DNA of 64,000 nucleotides from Eutreptiella sp. 'Long Island Sound 2002' (GCA_964036045.1 OZ038383.1:93070086-93134085); one strand, 5' to 3'. Shown: positions 30,978 through 42,667, counted from the stretch's first letter. Translations and numbers: made by a program. The notes: generated from the sequence alone by a model not told the origin.

Positions 30978-31446
30978 TTTCTTCGCTTGTTCTGATATAT
31001 TATGCGCGAGGGCTCGCGCTATGCATCCCTCTTCGACGACCTTTTTGCTGTCACCTTGTGCGGCACATTTTTCTCTGTGATGCATTTTTTTGCGCTGTTG
31101 TGTTGGTGTTTGCGCGAGGCCTCGCGCAAAGAAGGGGTGCCAAAAAATGCTTCCTGTCGTGCAGCGTGCAACATGGTTTTCGAAAACTGGTTTTCCAAAA
31201 GATTGAAAGCTCACGGTTGTTTTTACTGCAAGGCATAAATGGTATAGGAAACAAAAAGTCGTGGTCTCAAAAAAGAACTTCATTTTGGTGGAAATAAATC
31301 ATTTTCCCGGGCAGTCGGTGTTGTTGAAAATAAAGGAAAATGGACCAGTTAATTGCTTTTCACGGGATTTTTGGTTGTTGCGTTTTATGTCCCCCCCCAA
31401 AAGGACTATTTTCCCGCAGTGCCGTGGAGAGGCAGTTTTGGGCCCA

Positions 31447-31475
31447 TTTTGACCATGCAACTTGAGCCGCCTAAG
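31447..31475 (-). repeat. right terminal inverted repeat of copy A
   Basis: Ends ...TTGAGCCGCCTAAG, the exact reverse complement of the left end, and is followed by the ATGAG duplication. Confidence 0.9.
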
Positions 31476-32299
31476 ATGAGCAGAAAAAGGCTGTTCACTG
31501 GGAGCCCTGGCAGAGCCCAGTGAAAACGGGAACAACAACCGTGAAAATTGCAGACCCCATTAACCCCAATGCCGTGCGGACACTGCTTGCCCTCGAGGAA
31601 AAAGCAATAAGGACGGAAACACCAAAGAGTAATGCAAAAAGTAATGAAAAAAGCGAACCGACAAAAGCAGCACCACCAGCCACCAGAAAACGCAAGTGGG
31701 AATCTGAGTCTGAAAACGAGGAGTCGGAGGACCCTGAGAAGGATGAAGGTGAAGACGAGGAAGAGGAGAATGACAGTGATGCCAGCGATGAAGGCGTCAC
31801 CATAAAAACTCCAGCCAAAGGAATGAAGTGGTCGTATGTCCCATAGCAGGCGGAGGCCACTGACGAATGGAAGGTCGCACCAGGGATTGCTCGTCGATTT
31901 TATGAGCCTAGAGGAACGAAAGTATCTGACGAACTAGTGGCTGAAGCGGAGCGGACTAAGAGCACTATCCATTGGCTTCCTGACGATGGGACTGACAAGA
32001 GCTGGAACGTGGAAGGTCAATACCTTGCTGCTCGCATCGCGTTTCGCACTCCCAAAAGAGCCGAGCTTTACTGCAAAGGCATGACGCTGGCACTAAAGAA
32101 GCGCAAAATGAAGGAACAGCAGCAGAAGGAGCGCAAAACCCGCAAGGCACGCAAGGCAGAAGCTGCTGCAGAACCAGCTGCACCACCAGCACCAGCTGCA
32201 GATCAAGAAAAGCCCGAGGAACAAGAAGACAAGGTGTCAGAAGGTGCGGGTGCGAATGGTGCAGCGCCTGATGGTGCAGAGCCCAACTGAACGTATCTA

Positions 32300-34618
32300 T
32301 TTTCATTGCCATTGACTGTTGGAAGCGACTGTTACGACTTCCACTGTTACTGTGTCAGATTTTGGTGCGGATTTTTGCATGTGGCTTCTGTCGCGCTAAA
32401 TTCATCGTAACCTTCCATCCTACGATGAAATATTTTCTTCGTACGACGAATTTTCTGTGAAAAAAATTTCCTTGCAAAAAGTTACGGCGACAGGCAGAAA
32501 CAGCGGCACACACGCGCACGGCATCTGCAGCAGCACAGATTTGGAATCAATGTGACCGAAAAAATGAAGGCATGATGAATAAGATTTAATTTCAAGATTT
32601 TCATCTTAATCATTTTAAGATGAATATTTAAGATGAAACCAGGGACCAAGTGGGCGCGCGGGGTATTCTTGGTTCAGCTCCTTTGCAGAAAAGTGCGTCA
32701 TGGGGGTGAAAGGGGTAAAGGGAGCAGCCCTGCACTTTGCATCCGCCGCTCGGCTCTGCCCTGACTGTGAGAAACAGCATCCATTGAAATCAACTTCATA
32801 CGTGGCTTTCTGCGACGCATTCGGACCTTACCTCTTGCAACTAGCTGATTCCTAGGGGGCCAGCTCTCTCCCACAATGTCCACACCTGGTTAATTGGCAA
32901 CAGAACAGCAGGTGCACTCCGCAATGTTGCTCGCACCCTGGTGCCAGTGTCTCTATACTCAGCTATGGCGCCTGACAAAGCCTCAGAGGGCGCGGTTTCC
33001 TGGGCCCTTCCTGCTCGCTGGAAACTCCTCGGCTATGTCTGTAAGCAAGCCTGCTCCCATCGCGAGAAATTCCCTCTGCCTGGCCCCCTGCCCCACTCCC
33101 TCACAGGTAAAACCCTCTTTGACTCCCATGGGTCTTACAGCACTTCTGACAGACCCCTTCCCAGCCGACAACACGTTTACATTTCCCCCTCTGTGTCCCT
33201 CTGCAGGTTCAACTTGCTGCAGCCCGAAAGACAGCGATCAAACCTAAGGACGCCACGTCTGAAACCAGACAGTCAAAGGAACCCTGTCACAAGCCACCTC
33301 GAGGTCTCTCCCTTCCCGAGCAACGTAGACAAACGTGCATCCAAGAAATTTAAGGTCCCGTCTCTGTCATCCCTCGCGCACCTGACTAATTAAGACTCTA
33401 CCTACGAATCCACTCCAAGCGGGGAGCATCATCTGCATCTTGGTTTCACTTTTCATGTTTAGCTTCAGTCCGCCTTCATCGAACTGTTTCACAGAGACCC
33501 TCCGGTTGCTTCACCTCCACTACCAGACTTACACTTTACACCAAGCGCCTGCAGAGCATGTTCGCTCTCCGCGCTCATCAGTATCTTGTTCTACCCCCCC
33601 CACTCCGCCTGCCAGAGGCAGGATCGGACCTTACTTTCCGCCTTGCCCCCTCTGCTGAGCAAAATGCACTTGCCGCATCTCTCAGGATAATTGCACATCA
33701 ACAGAAAGCGCAGCACAATGAACAGCTAAGGTTTAGGCCGTTAATCGACATCCATGGGAGCCGTCACCATCAACTGCGACGCTTTTGGGTTTGTGTTCAT
33801 ACCGCTTAAGTGATGAAGACAGCACACCCTTTGGATTTCTCAGCGGCCGAACTTCACAGTGATTTTCCCTGCTTTTGCCTGCTCTCGCTTGCGCCGTCTC
33901 AGGGTCATTCACAACCCCATCCCCTTGCCACCATCTTCGCCAGCCCCCCAGACGGTGCTTGCGCTCTTGCAGAGCAGCAATTACCCGTTCCAGCTCTCAC
34001 CTCCTCTCCCCACAGCAGTTCAATGGGACAAGTCCTGCCACCCCCCCCCCCACCATCCTCAAATCCTTCCTCGCCAGCCGCCGGCTGCGCCGGCGTTGCC
34101 AGTGTTTCAACCAGTATTAGTTTTTCCTGCTGGCAGTGAACCCTCAGTTTACTGTTTGTCCTGCACATCCTTTCCAGCGACACAGTGCATCCAGCCTGTG
34201 TGGGATGACAGCACGGCCGCTTTCACAGTTGCCGGTCTGTACATACTGTGACCCTGTTGTTCGGCAGTAAGCAAAGCCACAAGTACACGAGCTGGGTGCG
34301 CCAACGGCCACACTCGGATCACATGGACCCATTGGGGACCATATGCTACCAGGTGCAATCACATACACCCCCTGTACATACCATTGTGTGTGTAGCTGAA
34401 CCCAAATGGACCCGCAGTGATGTTGACATGTTTGAAAAGTGGGTCCGTCTAACTGTGGGCTATGTCCTACTAAGGATCATGGTACATATTCTGTATGCCT
34501 GAGCATATTGCCCTGAATGAATATTGATTCTCTTGTACATGTTTTCCACGCATGTTAGGCAATCTGATGTTTCAGCTTTGTTTGACTGAGAGCAAGAGAG
34601 TATGAGTAACAGATTGGT
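32300..34618. other. non-coding interval with palindromic cluster at its left
   Basis: At 32,401-32,450 lie TTCATCGTA...TACGATGAA (9-bp arms) and CTTCGTACGACGAA, related to the cluster at 23,468-23,520 in inverted order. The remaining 2 kb is C/T-rich and has short open frames without recognisable motifs. I could not support a gene. Confidence 0.4.
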
Positions 34619-34632
34619 AATGAACACCTACA

Positions 34633-35582
34633 GTAGGTAGATAGGTGCACTCGGTCGTGGAGAGGCGCCCCATGGTTCCCCCTGGCGTCGCCCCTGTGAT
34701 GAACAGAAAGAGGCTGCGCGCATGAAGAGGGGAGGCGGCTTACATCCCGCTAGACGTGACTGGTGGCCCCCAACAAAGCGGCCCCGGGGAACACCGGGAG
34801 GGCTGATCGCCGCCAGCGTGACATGCTTGTCTCGCCAGGAGGGTGTGCCCCCGTGCTTGCGCACGTCCCCTCCTTTGGGCGGAACCCTAGAGGTTCACCG
34901 GACTTCCTGGCGCATCCCGTTCCCAAGGCATACATGCATGTTCCTGGTACTGGGGTTCCGGAGCGCTTGGGTGTCGCACGCTCGACCTCGAGTCCCAAAG
35001 CAGCGCTGGCCTTAGGATGCAGCCTTACCCCCGGTCTCCAGATCTCGTTTGGCCGGGTCACCTGCATGGCACGGGCTGCCTCAGTGCCCGGGCTATGGAC
35101 ACAGGATTTCCTACTGTTGTGTGGCGCTTGTGTTTGGGTCTGGGTTGTGGTTGGGCTCCGGTTTTGGCTGCGCCCTGCCACTGCTGGCTGGGGTGTTGGG
35201 GTGTGTGTGTGTTTGCGTGCGCGCTCTGCCTGCACCCAGCCACTCCTGGCCGGCGTGTGCGGTGTGGGTGTGTGTGCTTGGGCTCGGGTTTCGGCTGCGA
35301 CCTGCCACCCCTGGCTGGGGTGTTGGGGCCTGTGTGTGTTTGTGTGCGCACCTCGCTTGTACCCCGCCACTCCTGGCTGGCGTGTGCGGTGTGGGTGGGT
35401 GTGTTTGGGCTCCGGTTTGGGCTGCGCCCTGCCACTCCTGGCTGGGGTGTTGGGGCCTGTGTGTGCTTTTGTGGGCGCTCTGCTTGTACCCCGCCACTCC
35501 TGGCTGGGGTGTGCCGTGCGGGTGTGTGTGCTTGGGCTCGGGTTTTGACTGCGCCCCGCCACTCCTGGCTTGATGGATTGTC
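34633..35582 (-). mobile_element. minisatellite retroposon, 5'-truncated, minus strand
   Basis: A 950-bp insertion flanked by the 14-bp duplication AATGAACACCTACA (34,619-34,632 and 35,583-35,596). On the minus strand it has about four diverged minisatellite units (35,130-35,575), then the same 3' domain as 22,435-22,880, then a short CTATCTACCTAC tail. It demonstrates that the 3' domain plus part of the array moves as a unit with retroposition hallmarks. No protein is supported. Confidence 0.88.
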
Positions 35583-35596
35583 AATGAACACCTACA

Positions 35597-36091
35597 TCTT
35601 TCAACGCTTTTTTGGTAGAAGTATTAGTACGAATACCCATACTTCCAAACACATCAAGGATAAGAAAGAGCAGATGCGGCTCGGATGACGTTTGCTCATT
35701 GCGACCCCCCCCCTCTTTTATGAGAGCCCGCTAAACTAATCAACAGTTAGTCATTACCGCTGCTGCATCGCTTTTTCTGTCTATGTCATGCAGGCCAAGA
35801 AGCCAATTGCATCAAATAGGTGCCACAATGGGTCCATTGCATTAGGCTGGTGCCAGGTGTCCATTGAGCAAGGTGGTATATCCTCTCTTTGGATGGTCTA
35901 AATAAGTCATGTCAATAGACAGCTTGCGCAGAGCTTCATTTTCTAGTTTAACAAAATATGTAGCATTTTATTCTCAAGTGTTATCGACTTTCCGTATAGG
36001 TGATTGTATTTCATACGTCCACATCCAAGTGCATTACACTCAACCTCATTTCTTGCATGAAGAGCTGGGTTATCATTGTTGATACTCTGTA
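35597..36091. other. non-coding interval
   Basis: AT-rich sequence. No gene or repeat that I can support. Confidence 0.4.
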
Positions 36092-37300
36092 TGTTAGCTT
36101 TTCGCTTATTGTTTATCACATTCCAATTTTGCCCCCTACCATACGTAGTTAAGTCTTAAGAACTTTACGCTCTCAGGTGAACATGTATCTCGACGTCTAG
36201 GAAGGGGGACGAAGACACTACATCAGACATTGAGAATCTTCAATATGAGTGTTGCTATCCCCATACCCTCCTTATGTTAGAATATCAACTTGTCATACTG
36301 TCATAAACATTCATAACCAATGTGGATGAAGCTTAGGGAAGGTGTGTAACAATTTGGGGCATTTGAGCCTCACAGAAGCTTGCTGGGGGATCTCTAACAG
36401 ACCTCTCAGATGTTTGAGATGCTATAACAGTAGGATACGTGCTGGCATTTGGCTCATGGTTCAAAAGTATAGCTTGCTGCTAGACTCTCTTGCTGCACTT
36501 GCTCTTGTGTACACCACAGAGAGCAGGAGTCTAGGTTAGATTAGTGACCATGAATAATCACATTCCACATGCTTTAAATTATGATTTCAAAATTTATTCT
36601 GACATATTAGAAGGTTCTAAGGCATTAGAAGCTATTTGGGAGCTATTTAGAAGCTTGAAAAGGCCTGTTGCGATTGTCGGCTTCTGTTGGCGCCTGTCTG
36701 TTAGCTTTTCGCTTATTGTTTATCACATTCCAATTTGGCCCCCTTAAGAACTTTACGCTCTTAGGTGGACATGTATCCCGACGTCTTGGAATGGGGACGA
36801 AGACACTACATCAGACATTGAGAATTCTCAATATGAATGTTCCTATTCCCATACCCTCCTTATGTTAGAATATCAACTTGTCATACTGTCATAAACATTC
36901 ATAACCAATGTGCATGAAGCTTAGGGAAGGTGTTTAAGAATTTGGGGCATTTGAGCCTCACAGAAGCTTGCTGGGGGATCTCTAACAGACCTCTCAGATG
37001 TTTGAGATGCTATAAAAGTAGGATACCTGCTGGCATTTGGCTCATGGTTCCAAAGTATAGCTTGCTGCTAGACTCTCATGCTGCATTTGCTCTTGTGTAC
37101 ACCACAGAGAGCAGGAGTCTAGGTTAGATTAGTGACCATGCATGAATAATCACATTCCACATGCTTTAAATTATGATTTCGAAAATTCTTCTGACATATT
37201 AGAAGGTTCTAACGCATTAGAAGCTATTTGGGAGCTATTTAGAAGCTTGAAAAGGCCTGTCGCGATTGTCGGCTTCTGTTGGCGCCTGTCGCATTTACGG
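36092..37300 (+). repeat. tandem duplication of about 0.6 kb, two units
   Basis: TGTTAGCTTTTCGCTTATTG begins units at 36,092 and 36,699. Internal landmarks (TTAGGGAAGG at 36,333 and 36,921) are 588 bp apart, because unit 2 lacks about 19 bp near its start. Each ends with GGCTTCTGTTGGCGCCTGTC. No coding capacity is apparent. The units are highly similar, so the duplication is fairly recent. Confidence 0.85.
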
Positions 37301-37467
37301 CATCATGACAAAGCCCATGTTAAAAGAAATTCAGGACGTTTCACCAATAATATTGCCTTTTTGATAAGATATTTTTGCTACATCAATTTGTACATCAATC
37401 TCCTGTTGTTTAGGCATGTGAGCCCCTATTTTGGACCCGCTGGTTGGCCTAGTTCCAGTGCCGAGAT

Positions 37468-40400
37468 TGAAGCGCCACCCAGAACCTATGGCCCATGGCC
37501 CGGGGGCCTGTGAGCCGTCACGGCTGTGCGGAAGCCGTTGACACCGGCCGTCAGCGGGATATCCCTGTTCTCTAATCCGGGAAATCTGGAATCTGATTTC
37601 TAACCATGAAATAGATGTAGAATTACCATAATTTTATTGTCTTGGTCGATTTATGGTCAGAAATCGGTGAAATTGTGAAATCGTGAAATCCCCGCCTGTT
37701 GTCGCCTGTTCGCGCGCTTTCGGCGCTTCTCCGTGGCGAGTTTTGTGAGGGATTTTTCTCGGGTACGACTGAGGTTCTAAGAGAACTTAAGTGCCCGATC
37801 TAGGGGATTTTTCCAGTACTTTCATCTGGTGTGTTCACCAGAACTTTCTGCCGTTGCGTCTGATAGAAAATCAGCGCGCAAGCTTTTCCAGCGATCGCTC
37901 GAACTCATGGTTCACAAGGACCATGAGTTCGGAGGGAACCTTACACCCCCCCCCCTATGTCTTTCATTCATGCCCCTTTCATGTGGGCATATCACTTTGC
38001 ATGGGGAAGAGGGCAATGGGGATGTTTGAGGCAGCCTATGGGTTTCGCAAACCCAAGTTGGTTACGTGCGCAAACGCTAACTTTGTGGCCTTGTGAGCAT
38101 GAACGTCAAAAGCCGGACACAATGCCCACAAAATCTAAGACCCTGGGCCATTTTCGTTCTTTGAGCCAACTCAACGATGGCTTCACGCAATTCAATGCGT
38201 ACCAAAACTCATTTTTTGAAAAAGGGCAAATTTTGGTCGAAAGTTAGGCCAAAATGGCCATGCCCCCCATGCTCGTGCTCGAACCTTATGGGGAGTTGAG
38301 CCTTGAACAAAAGCAATATGTAACGTACAGACCAAAAAGATCATCGTGGACGGCTTGGCTGACTTTTACAACCTTGTCTTCCATCTTTTATAATGTCGCC
38401 TTGTGAGCACGGGTGCCATACTGCCTCTTTGCACACGCGCTCATATGCCAGCACTAATGACATGAGTGGGCGGAGACAATCTGACCATAATGTGAATATT
38501 TTAGGGCACCTACTATGGGCCTACTCCAAAGATGTTTACTCATATTTTTGCTCCTCAATGACCCAAAGATATGTACATGCCAATATCGCCGATATATGCA
38601 CTTTTTCCCATAAATAGTGTGCTTCAAGGATTGAGGTGTTAAAAATGTTTCCATTAGGCTTTGAACCTCAACCCCTGTTGCAAAAGGGAGGCAAAGCTTT
38701 GGTTTGCATCCATGCAAAAGCCCGAGGCTTCTTTCTCTTGTGATACGGAGATACAATTTTTCGAGGGACCACTTTTGGGTGAATTTCGGCCGTTTTGCCC
38801 AGAATGGCCACAAACCCCTTGTCCCCCTGATTTTATCCCCGAGGTTGCGTGCGCCACTTGACCAAGGGTAAGGGCAATTCGGAGAGGGCACATGAACCGG
38901 TATCGAATGGGGTGTTTCCCCATGTGGCCTCTCCTCTCGAAGGGAGAGTTGTGAGTCACCCAATTTGGGGTATGTTGCCATTCTGCCCCATTTGTGTGTC
39001 ATTTTCCCTCGAATGGGGAAAATGGCTAGCGGCGACCATGAGGGTTGGCAAGCGGTATAAATTGGGACGCAAATCTCTTGTGTCCATAGCATCTTTGGTT
39101 GAAAGGTTCCTCGCCGTGGCCATGGAGATGTTGAATCATTGGTGCGGGCCATTTTGGCCAAATTTCGCTGTTCTTCCCATTGTATTCCATGTTGGAGCTA
39201 CCATATCTCCATGGGGCACAGGATCTAGCCAGGAAGAAGTGGCGATTATTGTAGCAAATCAACAAGGGTTGAACACCATTGAGTTTCGTACTTGCTCCTC
39301 CGGCTCATCTGGAGTCTCTCAACTTTTGGTGCGATCCATGATCTCCCCCGTTGCACCGCATGCTGCTTTCTGCCCCATCCGAGCGTTCATCCCCTCGATG
39401 AACAGAAGGCAGCCAGTGTGAGAGCAAGCCATAACCCAGGGCATGGGACCAAAGGGGATATCAAGGGTTGTGAATCAAGGCTTGGCGCGTCAACATTGCC
39501 AAGGTTTCCTACCCTGGACGGTCGACCGAGACGACCGATTTTGCCATTTTGGCAATTGTGGACGCAATTTGGATTGTCACCACGCCGAGTGGCATGGAGA
39601 TCTTTGAGAGCCAAGGGCATGGGAGTCTCTGTTGGACTGCCGGTAGATCACGTGTGGAATGGCGGATCCGATCTCCAAGCCCGATTTTGGCTCATTTTGA
39701 GCAGCCAAAATGACCCCCTTTTGGGACCCCAATTTCACTTCCCCGTGTGGTCAATTGGTGGCCCCATATCTCTATGCCCAGGGGAAGCCCGAACCCAAGT
39801 TCAGGTTGTGCTCTCAGATAAAGTTCTCAGGTCCTGCCTCCTATCCTGTGAGCCATTCGCCTTGCCCTGGCCGGGCGGGTCACGCGTGGGAATGACGCCA
39901 ATTTTGGTGACTTTGGCATCATGACCCCACTTGACGAACCCGTTGTGCCCTGATGCCGGGAGCTCAGAGGGAACCAGGTTGGGTCAGGGCTCCAGGGAGT
40001 TCTTCTCGAAGGGCATAGGGTCGGTTGCCTCGTTCCTACCTCTGGCGGGTCCTGACGAGGGGTCAAGTTTGGAGTTTTTGGAGCTAACATCAGTCTGGGC
40101 TGAAACAGCCCATTTTCAGCTACAAACTCCTAGGGGATAATGGCGGGGCCCTTCCTCCGGCTCAGATGAGAGTTGGGACCTGCCGTTAAAGAGAGAATGG
40201 GGAGCAGCTGTCAGTTTGCCCTGGGGCATCTTGGTACCCAGGAACTCGCCTGTGGCTGGGGAGACACCCTCTCCCATTGGCAGGGTTTCAGGGTCCGGAC
40301 TGAGTAGGGCATGGGTTGTGTTTGAGCCCCCGCCCCCGCCAGCCACTGAGAGGGACGGACCTGGGATTGGGATATGATTTGGGATTAAGTGTCTATTGTT

Positions 40401-40625
40401 CTGTGATGCCCTTACCCCAGTCCAGTCTCAACCCCATGTGTACATATCCTGATGTGTTGCTGTACATAGTTTCGTTTCCTTGTTTCAGAGTGGCATGGAT
40501 CCTGAAACGCTTTGTCACATGACACGAGCATGAGAATGCCTCCGTGAGCGCAGTGCTTTGCCTGAATGCTTGCTTGCGCGTGTCCGCTGCAGCGTCCTGT
40601 GGCCAGGCCCCTCACGGGAACGCGT
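37468..40625 (+). repeat. 5' LTR of the 18-kb gypsy element
   Basis: About 3.16 kb, aligned end to end with 52,181-55,392. It starts TGAAGCGCCACCCAGAACCT and ends CACGGGAACGCGT. No credible ORF is conserved between the two LTRs; the small open frames lie in matched non-coding sequence. At this length the LTR is far longer than the usual few hundred bases. Confidence 0.88.
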
Positions 40626-40935
40626 CAAAAGCGTTTCACCGCCGCGGGGTTACCCATCCCTTGCGTGCCACTAGGGGCCACCTGAACCCCGAGCACCACG
40701 GGCTTCGCAGCGCCGCCCGGCAACAGCGCCGAGTCCGTGAAGGAGGTGTAGCGACCGGAACTCCGACATCAGCGAATTCCTTCGGCCGACCAGCACCGGC
40801 CGCACTCCAGGCTACATCCCCCACCTCCACAACCACCATCGGGCGTCTTGGTCCCAGCCCTGTAGATAGAGTGGACCACAGCAACCGCCTCAATAGCCAC
40901 CCCCAAAACCGTTCAATCGAGAGGAACGAGCACCG

Positions 40936-42600
40936 ATGGTGTACTGGCAGGAGGCGGGCAAGACGTGGCCGCTGCCCCACCCACATGCGGTGCGCCTACT
41001 GCGTGGGTTGGTGTGGGGGCAGCACTACCGCCACAGCAATCCCCAGTGCGAAGGCGGCATGCCCGGGAGCTTCGAGCCCAGCGAGGACATGGGAGCCGAC
41101 CGCCTGCAGGCAGTGGAAGACTGGCTGCGGGTGGAAGGATACGCCTACCGCTTCCGCCAGAAGCGCTGGAGGGTCTGGACCCCCCCGGACAGACCCGGCG
41201 AAGGGCTGCGCCCTGACGGGACTGGTGAGGACAAGAACTGCAACGAGTACCCGTCGGGCGCCACGATCAACGTCTCCATGTGGGACATGATCAGAAAGAA
41301 GTTCCCGGAGCCGGGGAACGAGCGCACGCTGCAGGGCAGCAGCAGCAGCGCGTCTCCTGGGAAGGAGAAGCGATCTGCCGGGGACAGGAAGCGGGACAAG
41401 AGATGGCGGGAGTACCAGGAATCCCTGGCCGCCGAAGCCGCCCAAGCCGCCAAGGGCGGAACCCCGGCCCCTAGCCCCCAACGGGCCAGTGGCGGTCACC
41501 ACCCCGGCCACACCACCCTTGGCGACTTCCTCGAAGTCGCCAAGAAGGCCAAGGCCAAGCCCCGCCAGCTGTACCTGAGGAAGTCAGAACCCAGCAGCGA
41601 CGTGGAGTCGGCCCACCGTGGGAGGATGCCGGCCGACCAGGCCAGCTCCAGCAGCAGCGTCGCTCCCGACCAAAGGGACGTGGCCCGCGCCTGCGAGCAC
41701 GCCTGTGGGGTGCCCTGCAACCTTCGGGTTGCCGGGCAGCAGGCCACACGGCAGAACGCTGCTGTGGAGGGCGCTGTTGGCATTGCCCGAGAGGAGGCCA
41801 CAGATTGGGGCAGAGGCATGGCCTTCCACGCCTCGACCGTGGCGGCCACTGCGGCCGGACTCACGGCCGCAGCCGCCCAGGAGGCAGCGACTGCCCGGGT
41901 CAGGGTGAGGTGGCGGCAGCCGCCGAGGAAGCCCGCCTGGCCCAGGAGGCCATTGCCTGCAAGGAGGCCGAGGTGAAAGCGCTGGAAGAGGCACTTGCCC
42001 AAGGGAGGGCAAGGAAGGAGGCAGAGGAAAGGGCCCACGCCGAAGCAACGGCCAGGGCCCAAGCGGACGCCGCCAGGAAGGACGCCATCGAGGCCGTGCG
42101 ACGGAAGGTCGCTGAGGAGAGGGCCAAGACGGAGGCGGAGCTGGCAGGATTGGAAGCTGAGCTGCAGCGGGCTCGGGAAGCCCAGGCTGCCCGTGCCTGG
42201 GAGGAGGCTGAAAGGCGAGCTGCCGCAGCCACGGTCGCCGCAATGGAGGAGGCGGAGGCGAAGCTCCAGCGCGAGACTCCCCTGGGAGGATCCCGAGTGG
42301 AGACCCTTCGAAAGCTTTTCGAAGGGGACGCCTCCTCCAAAATGAAGCTGGACCTCGAGGAGGACGACACGGGCAGCAGTGGGGACAGTGGCCCCACCGC
42401 CTACCGACGAAGGAGGGGTAAGGGGAAGACCCCCGAGAGGGCACGGAGGCCAGCGGGCGGACATCCCGTCGACTCTGACCCCTTCTTCACCGCCAGCGAT
42501 GGGGACCGACGATACCGCCGACATCGCCGGGGAATGGCTGGCGGAGGAGGCGGAGACGTCCCCATGGAGCCAGAGGGTGAGGGTGAGGACCTCCCTGTTA
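40936..42600 (+). pseudogene. gag N-terminal region with long coiled coil
   Basis: Open in frame 1 from MVYWQEAGKTW (40,936) to about 41,905, then in frame 0 to about 42,600, implying a frameshift near 41,905. The first part has a compact segment (LRGLVWGQHYRHS, RFRQKRWRVWTPP). The second is an Ala/Glu/Lys/Arg-rich heptad stretch of about 130 residues (about 41,910-42,300), a strong coiled coil, followed by an acidic and Arg-rich tail. Its place before gag and protease suggests a gag N-terminal extension. I know of no named domain here. Confidence 0.5.
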
Positions 42601-42620
42601 GGGTTAGGGTTAGGGTTAGA
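42597..42620 (+). repeat. telomere-like (GGGTTA)n tract inside gag
   Basis: GTTA followed by three GGGTTA units and GA. It lies between coding-like segments of gag that are in different frames on either side, so it may be an insertion. It is too short to prove a telomeric origin. Confidence 0.5.
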
Positions 42621-42667
42621 GCTCAGAGTCTTTCGCGTGCGAGACCGAGACGACCAGGTGGGGCGAC

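Larger units (their letters stand above)
23952..31127. repeat. dispersed 16-bp palindrome GCGCGAGGCCTCGCGC, ten copies in copy A
   Basis: Exact copies start at 23,952, 24,180, 24,238, 27,959, 28,995, 30,132 and 31,112. One- or two-base variants start at 28,014 (...GCAC), 28,558 (GAGCCC) and 31,014 (GAGGGC); the last two changes are at the centre and leave the arms paired. Several extend to 20 bp as TTGCGCGAGGCCTCGCGCAA. Three lie between the left TIR and ORF1, two between ORF1 and ORF2, three inside ORF2 introns, and two between ORF2 and the right TIR. None lies in coding sequence. They could fold as short hairpins in RNA or single-stranded DNA, or serve as binding sites for a dimeric protein. 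Confidence 0.9.
23754..31475 (+). mobile_element. TIR DNA transposon, copy A (7,722 bp), complete ends
   Basis: Perfect 29-bp terminal inverted repeats (23,754-23,782 and 31,447-31,475; outer bases CTTAGGCGGCTCAAGTTGCA) are flanked by a 5-bp duplication ATGAG (23,749-23,753 and 31,476-31,480). Removing the element restores an open frame in the split gene, which independently confirms both ends. Inside are ORF1 (24,642-27,957) and ORF2 (28,193-30,977), both plus strand, and ten copies of a 16-bp palindrome. It has a decayed second copy at 55,971-62,255 and a divergent relative at 62,660. TIR sequence, duplication length and gene content do not match a superfamily I can name with confidence. 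Confidence 0.88.
23592..32290 (+). pseudogene. unknown gene split by DNA transposon copy A
   Basis: The left piece (23,592-23,753, ending ...ARAMQHE) and the right piece (31,481-32,290, beginning QKKAVHWEPW) become one continuous frame when copy A plus one 5-bp duplication is removed. The right piece encodes a Lys-rich then strongly acidic stretch (about 31,690-31,790), a folded-looking segment around WKVAPGIARRFYEP and WLPDDGTDKSWNVEGQYLAARIAF, and a Lys/Ala/Pro-rich tail ending at TGA 32,288-32,290. One in-frame TAG at 31,844 breaks it. No ATG starts the left piece and a TGA lies at 23,589, so an upstream exon is likely. The charged-tail organisation resembles ORF2 of the transposon, so this may itself be a gene of an older related element. 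Function unknown. Confidence 0.6.

Noticed and set aside
23754-31475. Polinton/Maverick or Crypton identity for the TIR transposon
   Set aside because: No DNA polymerase B, packaging ATPase or capsid genes and a 5-bp duplication argue against Polinton. TIRs and a target duplication argue against Crypton.
32894-34502. Several frames of 60-150 codons as a host gene
   Set aside because: They overlap in different frames and have no domain, no splice-consistent structure and C/T-rich composition.
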